Source of the DNA: Alicyclobacillus tolerans
GTDB lineage: Bacteria; Bacillota; Bacilli; Alicyclobacillales; Alicyclobacillaceae
Assembly: GCF_021739485.1 (NCBI RefSeq)
Contig: NZ_JAJFNK010000004.1
Span: forward strand, 124,001 to 188,000
Reading direction: 5' to 3'
DNA length: 64,000 nt
The position numbers and the translations under genes were made by a program. Of the stretch, positions 7,887 to 15,550 are shown piece by piece (within the stretch, counting starts at the first letter, position 1; each line of letters begins with the position of its first letter). The notes under the pieces were generated by a model. That model saw only the letters and a program-made list of their open reading frames with translations. It did not search any database and was not told where the DNA came from.

Positions 7887-9358
7887 AGGTTTCCTCCGGT
7901 TGAAAGAATCAACGCGGCGTGGTCAATCAGGTGAGTGAGTCCGGAAGGAATGTACAGTCCGAACACCACCACAAACGTCAACGGCAAAAGCGGCGACAAT
8001 GCCGACCAGCGGCTGATTTCCCCAACGGCCAGCCGGTCTTGACCGTTTGCGCCAAAAGCCATCCTAACCATGTGAAACATCATGGCTGTAAAGATGAGAG
8101 CCACGAACGCGATCAACACGCTCGTCACCACGGGATGCCCCTGTTGAAACCCCGCGACAAAAATCGAAAATTCGCTGGTAAAGAGACTAAACGGCGGGAC
8201 TCCGGTGATGGCCAAGGCGCCAATGAGCATAGCCGGTCCGGTCCACGGCATCACCCGCAGCACGCCCAACACCCGGCCCATCTGCTTCGTCTTGTACTTC
8301 TGTGTGACGTTTCCCGCGGTCAAAAACAACGCGGACTTGCCCATGGAGTGGTTGACCATTTGCAAAAGGGCGGCGAAAAAGCCGAGGCGTCCGCCAATCC
8401 CCAGTGCGGCAGCAATGATTCCCATGTGTTCCACGGTCGAAAACGCGAGCATGCGTTTGAAATCGCTTTGCACAAGGATGAACGGAAACGCGACCGCTAC
8501 AGATACAATGCCAAACCCGAGAAACAGGTGTTGGATGACTTGCCCATGCAGGGTGTGTTCCGCCACAATGCCAAAGCGAATCAGTCCCAACATTGCGCAG
8601 TTGAGCAAAACCCCCGACAGCAGGGCACTGACCGGAGAAGGCGCCTCGCTGTGGGCATCCGGCAGCCAAAAGTGCATGGGAGCCAAGCCCACTTTCGTCC
8701 CAAATCCAACCATGATGAACACAAACGCCAGTGACACGAGACTGGGCTGCAGCGACAGCTTGGCATTGGATAGTACGGTCCAATTCAGAACGGCATTGGA
8801 GGCGCCGAGTTTCTCAATGGAAGAGGCATAGAGCAAAATGACGCCCAGCAGCGCAAACGCAATCCCCGCACTGCAAATCATCAAATACTTCCAAGTGGCT
8901 TCGAGAGCTTCCCCTTTGTGATAGATAGCCACTAAAAAGGCTGAAACCACGGTTGTGGCCTCGATGCTCACCCACAAAAGCCCCATGTTGTTGACCACGG
9001 CGACCAAGACCATGGCCGCAATAAAAAGGTGATACAGCAAGTAGTACTGCCGAGTCTGGCGGGCATCTAAGGCTCCCGTACGGTGCTCGTGCCGAATGTA
9101 CCCCACGGAGTGAAGCGAGGCAGTCAAGCCGACTACGGCAATAATCAACAGAATGACTGCACTGAGTGCGTCGACGTAAAAAAACTGACCTTCGCTCGTC
9201 ATCGATCCAAATTCCGCAACCCTCCACACCAATCCCAACGCGACTGCGGTCGTGGCAAGACTTCCAACGAGGTGGACCCATTCGCGCGTGCGCATCTGTC
9301 GAACCACCATTGATAAAACTGCAGTGATGCACGGAACCAGCACAGCCCAGAACGCCAT
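7883..9358 (-). CDS. hyfF: Hydrogenase membrane subunit (HyfF/NuoN-M-like antiporter family)
   Basis: About 491 aa with around 14 membrane helices, of the Mrp/NuoL-M-N family thought to move H+ or Na+. Typical helix-loop motifs include SIEATTVVSAFLV, KVGLAPMHFWLPDAHSEAPSPVSALLSG and FSTVEHMG, with a conserved Glu in the fifth-helix region and Lys residues in broken helices. ATG after AGGGG. Fourth gene of the operon, 4 nt after hyfE. HyfF rather than HyfD is assigned by gene order (next to the NuoK-like and catalytic subunits). Confidence 0.88.
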   Translation of the reverse strand: MAFWAVLVPCITAVLSMVVRQMRTREWVHLVGSLATTAVALGLVWRVAEFGSMTSEGQFFYVDALSAVILLIIAVVGLTASLHSVGYIRHEHRTGALDARQTRQYYLLYHLFIAAMVLVAVVNNMGLLWVSIEATTVVSAFLVAIYHKGEALEATWKYLMICSAGIAFALLGVILLYASSIEKLGASNAVLNWTVLSNAKLSLQPSLVSLAFVFIMVGFGTKVGLAPMHFWLPDAHSEAPSPVSALLSGVLLNCAMLGLIRFGIVAEHTLHGQVIQHLFLGFGIVSVAVAFPFILVQSDFKRMLAFSTVEHMGIIAAALGIGGRLGFFAALLQMVNHSMGKSALFLTAGNVTQKYKTKQMGRVLGVLRVMPWTGPAMLIGALAITGVPPFSLFTSEFSIFVAGFQQGHPVVTSVLIAFVALIFTAMMFHMVRMAFGANGQDRLAVGEISRWSALSPLLPLTFVVVFGLYIPSGLTHLIDHAALILSTGGNL

Positions 9359-9362
9359 GGTT

Positions 9363-10004
9363 TCACCCCTTTAACCTTCGCAAGTTCTCCGTGTGGGTGC
9401 TCTTAAACACCCGGTCAATGCGGTACGTCAACATGCTGATGAGAACGACCGCTACAAAAACGTCCAAAAACACCCCGATGTCCACTAAAAACGGCATCCC
9501 ATACGTGGTCGCCAAGGCGGCCAGAAACAACCCGTTTTCCATGACGACGAGGCCGATGCCCTGCATGATGGCCTTTTGGTGGGTCGTCATGATGAACAAG
9601 CCCGTCAACAGCATGGCAATCGAAATCGACAAGACGCCGCGGCCAAGCGTCACTTCCGGCAGGGTCAGCCGGTGCGTGACGACGTAACTTACCATCAAGA
9701 TGACCGCCCCAATCAACAACGACAGTTCGCGCCCAACCAGCTTTTCGGTCTCCCGGTGAACCCCGATTTTTTTCATAGTCATCCACAAGACCCACGGAAT
9801 TCCCACCGCTTTTACGACAATCGTGAGCGCGGCGATGACGTACAAATCCAAGGTTTTGGTCTGCGCGGCAACCGTTGTGACCATCAACGCCAAAATCAGC
9901 GACTGTACGGACAAAACCTTAATCGCCGTAACGATGTGCTTCATCCATAAGAGGGCAAGCGTGCTTAAAATCAACGCGATCGACAAGGCGTGGTACAGAG
10001 TCAC
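9363..10004 (-). CDS. hyfE: Hydrogenase membrane subunit HyfE (NuoK-related)
   Basis: 213 aa, about six membrane helices. The pattern ALLWMKHIVTAIKVLSVQSLILA followed by QTKTLDLYVIAALTIVVKAVGIPWVLW is typical of HyfE, a protein longer than NuoK with a NuoK-like second half. GTG start preceded by GAGGAG at 8 nt. It lies between the NuoH-like and NuoN-like genes, as in hydrogenase-4 operons. Confidence 0.88.
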   Translation of the reverse strand: MTLYHALSIALILSTLALLWMKHIVTAIKVLSVQSLILALMVTTVAAQTKTLDLYVIAALTIVVKAVGIPWVLWMTMKKIGVHRETEKLVGRELSLLIGAVILMVSYVVTHRLTLPEVTLGRGVLSISIAMLLTGLFIMTTHQKAIMQGIGLVVMENGLFLAALATTYGMPFLVDIGVFLDVFVAVVLISMLTYRIDRVFKSTHTENLRRLKG

Positions 10005-10059
10005 CCGGCATGCTCCTCACAGCAAAAGTTTCGTAAAACAGACCGTTGCAAAGTGCGTA

Positions 10060-11007
10060 TTAGAGCAGGTATTCCGTCGCAATCGCAATTAAAGACAAGG
10101 CAAACGCGGCGGATAACAGGCGAGGGATCCGGAAAAAGCGGATTTTCGCGTACGACATTTCGATAAAAGCGACAGCTATCGCGATCGCGATGGTCTTTAC
10201 CACAAACAACCCCCATCCGATCCACAGCGCTGCGCCCCCCGCATGGGTGGCAATGCCCCACGGCAAGCAAAAGTCGATCAGCAGCGTGAACAACAGCACT
10301 TGCTTCATCCAGGCACTCCACATCATCAAAGCCAGGCGCCTCCCCGAGTACTCCAGCAGCATCCCCTCGTGGATCATGGTGAGTTCCAAATGGGTATCCG
10401 GGTTGTCTACGGGAATCCGGCCCGTTTCCGTCATCAGCAAAATCACAAAGGCCAACAGCACCAAATAAAACGCGGGCGAAAGCAGCGCGGACGGGTCGGA
10501 AACCACCCTGCTGACGATGAGCTCGAGGTTCGTCGTTCGCGCCGGCAAAGCCACTGCCAGCAGCGTGACAAACAGGACCGGCTCGGCCAACGCAGATACA
10601 AACATATCCCGGCTGGAACCCATGCCGCCAAAGGAACTCCCTGTATCCATTCCGGAGAGGGCCGTAAAAAAACGCGCCAGGCCCAGAAGGTAGATCAAAA
10701 GCACGAGTTCCCCGGTAAAGGACAGCAGGGTGTGCGTCGTTGCGGCGGGAACCATTCCAATCGCGATCGCGATCGCTGTAAACACCACGTAAGGGGTAAT
10801 GAGAAACACCCATGATGCGTGCTCGGAAACCACTTCATCTTTTCGCAGGAACTTTCGCAAGTCGTAATACGGCTGCCAGACAGACGGCCCGCGCCGGCCC
10901 TGCAGCAACGCTTTCACCTTTTTCACAATCCCCTGTACAAAAGGCGCCAGCAAAGCCAGCAAGACGGCTTGAAACAGGCCAGTCAGAAAGTTGGCGGTGT
11001 CAATCAC
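10060..11007 (-). CDS. hyfC: Hydrogenase membrane anchor subunit (NuoH/HyfC-like)
   Basis: About 315 aa, eight helices, the quinone-chamber-type subunit that anchors the hydrogenase module. Typical elements are FVQGIVKKVKALLQGRRGPSVWQPYYDL near the N-terminus, GSSFGGMGSSRDMFVSALAEP, and ETGRIPVDNPDTHLELTMIHEG with its charged cluster. GTG 11007 has the better spacing from GAGGTG; GTG 11019 is the alternative. It follows the hyfB stop within a few bases and is translated with it. Confidence 0.9.
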   Translation of the reverse strand: MIDTANFLTGLFQAVLLALLAPFVQGIVKKVKALLQGRRGPSVWQPYYDLRKFLRKDEVVSEHASWVFLITPYVVFTAIAIAIGMVPAATTHTLLSFTGELVLLIYLLGLARFFTALSGMDTGSSFGGMGSSRDMFVSALAEPVLFVTLLAVALPARTTNLELIVSRVVSDPSALLSPAFYLVLLAFVILLMTETGRIPVDNPDTHLELTMIHEGMLLEYSGRRLALMMWSAWMKQVLLFTLLIDFCLPWGIATHAGGAALWIGWGLFVVKTIAIAIAVAFIEMSYAKIRFFRIPRLLSAAFALSLIAIATEYLL

Positions 11008-11020
11008 GGCAGAATTCACC

Positions 11021-13111
11021 TCACTTCACCAGTAACAACACGACAACGAGCGTGACAAACAAGTAGGCCAGGTAGCTCTGGACTTGCCCGTTTTGAATGA
11101 GGCGAACGACTTGGGAGCCCAGCACCACCAAACGGACTGCAGGACGGTACATGTACGCCTCGGCAAAGGCGCTGACTCGGCTGAAATAGACCATTTTTCG
11201 GGGAAAGTAATCGGTGCCCTGAGTCCGCCTCAAGGTTCGAGTGGGCTGCAAAATGGTCTGAAAGGCCACTCGAATGGGTTGACTGTAGCCGCTTGCGGTG
11301 TAGGTCATGGACGAAGTCAAATTCTCACCGCACGCCCAGGTCCCACGCCGGACGACGGAAGTCTTTTTTTCCACAACGCGCACCATCACAAAGACGACGA
11401 GAAATAAGCACAGTGCCGCAGCCAACAAACCGGCGATGGAAATAGAACTCGAGATAGAAACGGAACTAGAGATTGAAACAGAACTAGAGGCGGAACTCGA
11501 GTGAGCGGCTCTGGCCATGTTCGGAGCTGCGAGACCTGAGAACAGCGAGGCTTGCGTGAAGTCCCCAGATGGGCTGACCCCCCCGAACCCGGTCACCACT
11601 TTCACGGGAGTCTTGAGCATCGTCAACCAAGGAGCCGGGAAAATCCCCATCAAGATGCACAGCGCGGCCGTGACTCCCATGCTGAACTGCATGGAAAACC
11701 CGGCTTCACGAGCGTGTTTGGCTGAGTCGCTGCGAGGCAGTGCCAGAAAAGTGGCGGCAAAGAACCGCACAAAAGCCATCGCCACCAACGCTCCGGTCAT
11801 AGTGAGAGCGGCGATGATAAGCACCGCAAAAACGTGCATCCACGGAGAATGAATGGACGCCCCCAGCCCAAAAGCGGATTGAAACAACATCCACTCGCCG
11901 ATAAAGCCATTGAAAGGCGGCATGGCCGCTATGGAAAGCGCTCCGGCCAGCGTAAAAGCAGCTGTCCACGGCATGGAGCGAATCAAGCCACCCAGGACAT
12001 CCATGTTCCGGCTGTGGGTCTGCGACAGCACTGTCCCGGCGCTCAGAAACAACAAGCTCTTGAACAGCGCGTGGTTGAAGGCGTGCACTAAGGTCGCCAG
12101 CAAAGCGAAACCAGCCAGTTCCCATGCGTGAAGCGCCAACAGCATCCAACTAACTCCGAGTCCTAAAAACAGGAGGCCCATGTTTTCGATGGTGCTGTAC
12201 GCGAGCATTCGCTTGATGTCCCGCTGTCCCAAAGCGTGAATGGCCCCAGTTAGGGCAGACAGCGCTCCAAGCACCGCCGCCAAGGCGCCCCACCACATGG
12301 GGCCAGTTCCAAGAAACTGAAAGACGACCAGGATAAAGCCGTAGACGGCCGTTTTTACCATTACCCCCGACATCAGCGCGGAAACGTGGCTTGGAGCCAC
12401 CGGATGTGCGCGCGGCAGCCATATGTGGAACGGCACGAGTCCCGCCTTCGTGCCAAAACCGACCAAGGCCAACAAAAACACCAAGGTCTTGGCTGCCAGC
12501 GGCATGTGAACCGCATCCAACCGATCAAAGGAGTAAGTGCCGGCATATCCGCTGATGATGAGAAACGCGATCGTCAAAAACACCGTGCCGATATGCGTCA
12601 TAGCCACATAGACAAACCCGGCGCGCTGAATTTCCTTGTGCTCGTGTTCATACACCACCAACAAAAACGAGACCAGGGACATGCACTCCCAAGAGAGCAG
12701 GAAGGTAAAAACGTTGTCAGCAAGGACAACAGAGGCCATGAATCCGAGGAACAAAAGCACTCCGGCCAAAAGCAGAGCAACCGACTTTCGCTCGGAGTAC
12801 TCTTTGACGTAGCCAATGGCATAAATAGTTGCCATCAACCCTACGAGGCCAATCAGCAAAACGAAAAAGCCAGACAGTGAATTCATGCGGTAAGACAGCG
12901 TCGTGAAGGCAAACACCCCAGGCAACGAGGCATGTGCAGCGTTTTGAACCCTCAATCCTTCAAATCCGGAAATTAAAAGTCCCATCGATGCCAAAATTCC
13001 GAGGACATGTCCCAACGCGCTCCAACGCCGGAACAGGACAGTCAATGGTCCCGCGACCACAAACAACGCAATACAACCCAAGGCAATGTGCAGCGCCATC
13101 TGCAAAGACAA
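11021..13111 (-). CDS. hyfB: Hydrogenase proton-pumping subunit (HyfB/NuoL-like)
   Basis: First gene of the operon: an Mrp/NuoL-family ion-translocating subunit of about 696 aa with some 16 helices. Motifs include LLSWECMSLVSFLLV, KAGLVPFHIWLPRAHPVAPSHVSALMSG, AYSTIENMG and the C-terminal Hyf-type region (TYTASGYSQPIRVAFQ). TTG 13111 is preferred because GGAGG lies 8 nt upstream; a GTG at 13132 lies before that site. An odd Ser/Ile-rich stretch (SSSASSSVSISSSVSISSS) sits in the loop before the last conserved part. Only two antiporter-type subunits exist here: no HyfD counterpart. Confidence 0.9.
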   Translation of the reverse strand: MSLQMALHIALGCIALFVVAGPLTVLFRRWSALGHVLGILASMGLLISGFEGLRVQNAAHASLPGVFAFTTLSYRMNSLSGFFVLLIGLVGLMATIYAIGYVKEYSERKSVALLLAGVLLFLGFMASVVLADNVFTFLLSWECMSLVSFLLVVYEHEHKEIQRAGFVYVAMTHIGTVFLTIAFLIISGYAGTYSFDRLDAVHMPLAAKTLVFLLALVGFGTKAGLVPFHIWLPRAHPVAPSHVSALMSGVMVKTAVYGFILVVFQFLGTGPMWWGALAAVLGALSALTGAIHALGQRDIKRMLAYSTIENMGLLFLGLGVSWMLLALHAWELAGFALLATLVHAFNHALFKSLLFLSAGTVLSQTHSRNMDVLGGLIRSMPWTAAFTLAGALSIAAMPPFNGFIGEWMLFQSAFGLGASIHSPWMHVFAVLIIAALTMTGALVAMAFVRFFAATFLALPRSDSAKHAREAGFSMQFSMGVTAALCILMGIFPAPWLTMLKTPVKVVTGFGGVSPSGDFTQASLFSGLAAPNMARAAHSSSASSSVSISSSVSISSSISIAGLLAAALCLFLVVFVMVRVVEKKTSVVRRGTWACGENLTSSMTYTASGYSQPIRVAFQTILQPTRTLRRTQGTDYFPRKMVYFSRVSAFAEAYMYRPAVRLVVLGSQVVRLIQNGQVQSYLAYLFVTLVVVLLLVK
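11445..11501 (-). repeat. Tandem repeat inside hyfB coding a Ser/Ile-rich loop
   Basis: The 18-bp units at 11445-11462 and 11463-11480 (plus strand GAACTCGAGATAGAAACG and a variant) are followed by a shortened unit. They encode the repeated SISSSV. This is the third in-frame 18- or 24-bp repeat in the same operon. Confidence 0.75.
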
Positions 13112-13140
13112 GAGTTCTTCCTCCACTCGCACTCTTTTAG

Positions 13141-13178
13141 AATATAGTAAAATTCTAAGATATGAATATTACTATATT
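13141..13178 (-). promoter_or_regulatory. Long inverted repeat at the hydrogenase operon promoter
   Basis: AATATAGTAAAATTC and GAATATTACTATATT are inverted copies (14 of 15 bases pair) around TAAGATAT. ArsR/SmtB operators are AT-rich palindromes of this kind. It is the only such element in the 135 nt between hyfB and the next gene, so it is the likely target of the Cys-less ArsR protein at the end of the operon. A -10-like TATATT lies within it on the minus strand. Confidence 0.6.
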
Positions 13179-13196
13179 TAGATTGTAAGAGTGCGT

Positions 13197-13220
13197 CAAG
13201 CACCTGTTCACAGGTGCTTG
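13197..13220 (-). terminator. Hairpin after the 13.3-kb hypothetical gene
   Basis: CAAGCACCTG-TTCA-CAGGTGCTTG is a perfect 10-bp stem with a 4-nt loop, 27 nt downstream of the stop of the minus-strand gene at 13247. The T tract is poor, so termination is plausible but not certain. Confidence 0.5.
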
Positions 13221-13246
13221 CGAGGCAGGCGTCTGCTTTGGCAGCC

Positions 13247-13693
13247 CTATTCCGCCGCCCAAAACTCCCGGATAACCTTTTCGACCGCCGTCAAAAAGTC
13301 CGTTTCCCGCTTTGCTTCTGCAAAGACAGCGTAACGGCGCGACAGTTCCAAGCGCAGAGATTCCAACTCCAAGTCGTTCAGTTCGTTGACCTTTCGAAGC
13401 AAAAACACGGCCTCTTGCGTCTCTTCCCGAACGGGTACAGTTTGTTCAGAGAGCGGGATGTCCTCCGGGAACCTCTGTTCAAACGCGCGGACCATGATAT
13501 TGACGGGCTTGATTCCCCATTTGTCCCGCAAGTTGGTGACCTTTTTGCGCGGTACATCGTACAACGCGGCAATTTCGGAGTCCGTGCACTCTTCCTGCCA
13601 CCACAAACGCTGCAGGACCTCGTAGGTTACTTGTTTCATATTCAACTGCTCGCCGCCAGCCTTGCGCTGCTTAAGCTTCTCATACAGCCCCAA
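13247..13693 (-). CDS. Hypothetical protein with helix-turn-helix-like segment
   Basis: About 148 aa, not recognised. The segment QEECTDSEIAALYDVPRKKVTNLRDKWGI reads like a helix-turn-helix. The C-terminal half (ELNDLELESLRLELSRRYAVF) is helical and charged; no membrane segment. The frame is open to 13849, but that stretch contains a strong transcription hairpin. A TTG at 13693 with GGAGG 9 nt upstream gives the natural-looking start GLYEKLKQRK. It lies upstream of the hydrogenase promoter on the same strand, with a hairpin between, so a link to the hydrogenase is not shown. Confidence 0.65.
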   Translation of the reverse strand: MGLYEKLKQRKAGGEQLNMKQVTYEVLQRLWWQEECTDSEIAALYDVPRKKVTNLRDKWGIKPVNIMVRAFEQRFPEDIPLSEQTVPVREETQEAVFLLRKVNELNDLELESLRLELSRRYAVFAEAKRETDFLTAVEKVIREFWAAE

Positions 13694-13715
13694 TGTTCGG
13701 ATCCTCCGTCTCGTG

Positions 13716-13763
13716 AAAAACCACAACCCCTGGATTACAAATGTCCAATGGTTGTGGTTTTTT
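13716..13763. terminator. Bidirectional terminator-like hairpin
   Basis: AAAAACCACAACC pairs perfectly with GGTTGTGGTTTTT (13 bp, 21-nt loop). T runs follow on both strands. The same ACCACAAC core recurs in the terminator at 15426-15462. Confidence 0.7.
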
Positions 13764-13976
13764 GTATTGTTTCTGATCTTATCAAATAAACCCATTCCAA
13801 GCCAGTCTCTCCAGGCCGACTTTCCACTATGACTCATTCCTTTTCGCATGCAGTTGCCTTCCTATGGGCCGGCGTTATACTGTTACAAACAGAAGCCTGC
13901 ATTTATGGATGCTAAAAGGTTTTTATTGGAATAGCAGGTAGACTTCATAAACATTCCCATCGCAGAGGACTGTCGT

Positions 13977-15416
13977 ATGAATCGTGAAGTGAATTTTCAG
14001 ATGCAGTATGTCCATAAGCCGTGGTACCGCTGGATTATGTTTGCCACCGTAGTTACCGGAACCCTCATGGTAAATATCGATAGCAGCATCATGAATGTTG
14101 CGATTCCCGTACTCGAACGAGAGTTTCAAGTCGGTCCTCAAGTGCTGCAGTGGGTCATCTCCGCGTATTTGCTGGTGATAACCGGAATACTTCCTGTTGT
14201 TGGAACGTTATCAGACCGTTTGAACCGTAAAAGCGTCTTTATCGTCGGTGTGGCGGTATTTACGGGTGGCTCAGTGCTGTGCGCATTCTCAGGCAGCATA
14301 GAGCAACTGATTTTATTTCGTATCCTCCAGTCTATCGGAGGCTCGATTATCATGGGCAATGTGATGTCCATCGTGTCTTACATCTTCCCTGCAGGCCAGC
14401 GCGGTCGGCCTCTTGGTTTGATTGGGAGTGTTGTGGCCGCCGGAACCATTGTTGGCCCATCACTAGGTGGTATCTTTATTTCTACGTATGGTTGGCGTTC
14501 CATCTTTTGGGTGAACGTGCCGATAGGTATCCTGTCTGTTGCAGCATCCATCTTGCTGCTTATCCCGATACGCAGTGACAAGCCGCCGCGAAAATTCGAT
14601 ACCGCTGGGTCCATTTTGTTCTTTGTGGGCATCGTCTCTCTCATGCTGGTAATTTCAGAAGGGCAAACCTGGGGATGGACCGACATACGGACTCTCGTGG
14701 CGTTCACCTTGAGTGTCGTCACATTGGCGATGTTTTTGAGGCATGAATTAAAATTCGAAAGTCCAGTCATTGAACTTGGGCTGTTTCGGTCGGGTACATT
14801 TACCCTAGGAAATTTAGCGGGCTACCTGTCGTACATCATGATGATGATGCCGGGCTTTCTCTTACCACTCTACATGCACGACGTGCTGCACATTTCGACG
14901 GCGCACATTGGCCTGTTACTCACGCCGCAAGCCATCAGCATGATTCTATTTTCACCTGTAGGTGGATGGATGGCGGATAAATACGGAGCCAATTGGCCGG
15001 CCACATTGGGCCTTTTAGTGGCCACTTTGGGATTAGGCAGTATGGCACTTTTAAATACTTCGTCCTCATACCTGGACATTGTCATTGCCCTCTCCGTCTT
15101 CGGACTGGGTATGGGCATATTCACGTCGCCGAATAATGTGTCCGTATTGGAAAGTGCACCCGTCGAGAAGTCGGGTTTAACGGGGAGCCTGATTGCCGCA
15201 GTTCGAAATTTCGGTCGAGTTTCGGGGGTTGCATTTGCAGTCCTGTTTCTTCAGATATCTGGAGAAAATCTACGTTCAAGCTATGGATTTGCAAAGGCAT
15301 CGTCGTTTGCCTTCACGGTGGCGGTACTCATTGGAGTCGTCGGTACGGTCCTGACGGCAACCCGACTTTTTGTAGGACCGAAGCGGGCACGTCTCACTCA
15401 AGAGTCCGGTCATTAA
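13977..15416 (+). CDS. DHA2-family (EmrB/QacA-type) multidrug MFS transporter
   Basis: 479 aa with about 14 membrane helices, the drug:H+ antiporter-2 layout. Motif NIDSSIMNVAIPVLEREF in helix 1 carries the membrane-embedded Asp typical of DHA2 pumps. GTLSDRLNRKSVF is the loop 2-3 motif, and GSVVAAGTIVGPSLGG is motif C of antiporters in helix 5. ATG preceded by AGAGGA at 7 nt. Stand-alone gene closed by a strong terminator. No linked regulator of the TetR or MarR type is adjacent, and the substrate cannot be inferred. Confidence 0.88.
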   Translation: MNREVNFQMQYVHKPWYRWIMFATVVTGTLMVNIDSSIMNVAIPVLEREFQVGPQVLQWVISAYLLVITGILPVVGTLSDRLNRKSVFIVGVAVFTGGSVLCAFSGSIEQLILFRILQSIGGSIIMGNVMSIVSYIFPAGQRGRPLGLIGSVVAAGTIVGPSLGGIFISTYGWRSIFWVNVPIGILSVAASILLLIPIRSDKPPRKFDTAGSILFFVGIVSLMLVISEGQTWGWTDIRTLVAFTLSVVTLAMFLRHELKFESPVIELGLFRSGTFTLGNLAGYLSYIMMMMPGFLLPLYMHDVLHISTAHIGLLLTPQAISMILFSPVGGWMADKYGANWPATLGLLVATLGLGSMALLNTSSSYLDIVIALSVFGLGMGIFTSPNNVSVLESAPVEKSGLTGSLIAAVRNFGRVSGVAFAVLFLQISGENLRSSYGFAKASSFAFTVAVLIGVVGTVLTATRLFVGPKRARLTQESGH

Positions 15417-15425
15417 TCCCACAAA

Positions 15426-15469
15426 CCACAACCACTGAGTCGCGACCTCCCAGTGGTTGTGGTTGTTTT
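15426..15469 (+). terminator. Rho-independent terminator of the MFS gene
   Basis: CCACAACCACTG pairs perfectly with CAGTGGTTGTGG (12 bp), followed by TTGTTTT. Convergent with the acyl-CoA dehydrogenase gene; it may serve both directions. Confidence 0.85.
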
Positions 15470-15550
15470 GTGTGGGTAGTTATAGGCCGCTATAGAACGA
15501 ACGTTTGCTATAGCGGTAAATGCAGGGAAGACAGGAAGTCCAGCTCCAGG

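Noticed and set aside
5330..13111. NADH dehydrogenase (complex I) or Mrp antiporter instead of hydrogenase
   Set aside because: The large subunit keeps both CxxC nickel motifs, which NuoD lacks, and HyfE-type and HycG-type proteins are present.
13694..13849. N-terminal extension of the 13.2-kb hypothetical protein
   Set aside because: It would run through a 13-bp bidirectional terminator hairpin; the TTG at 13693 has a GGAGG site.
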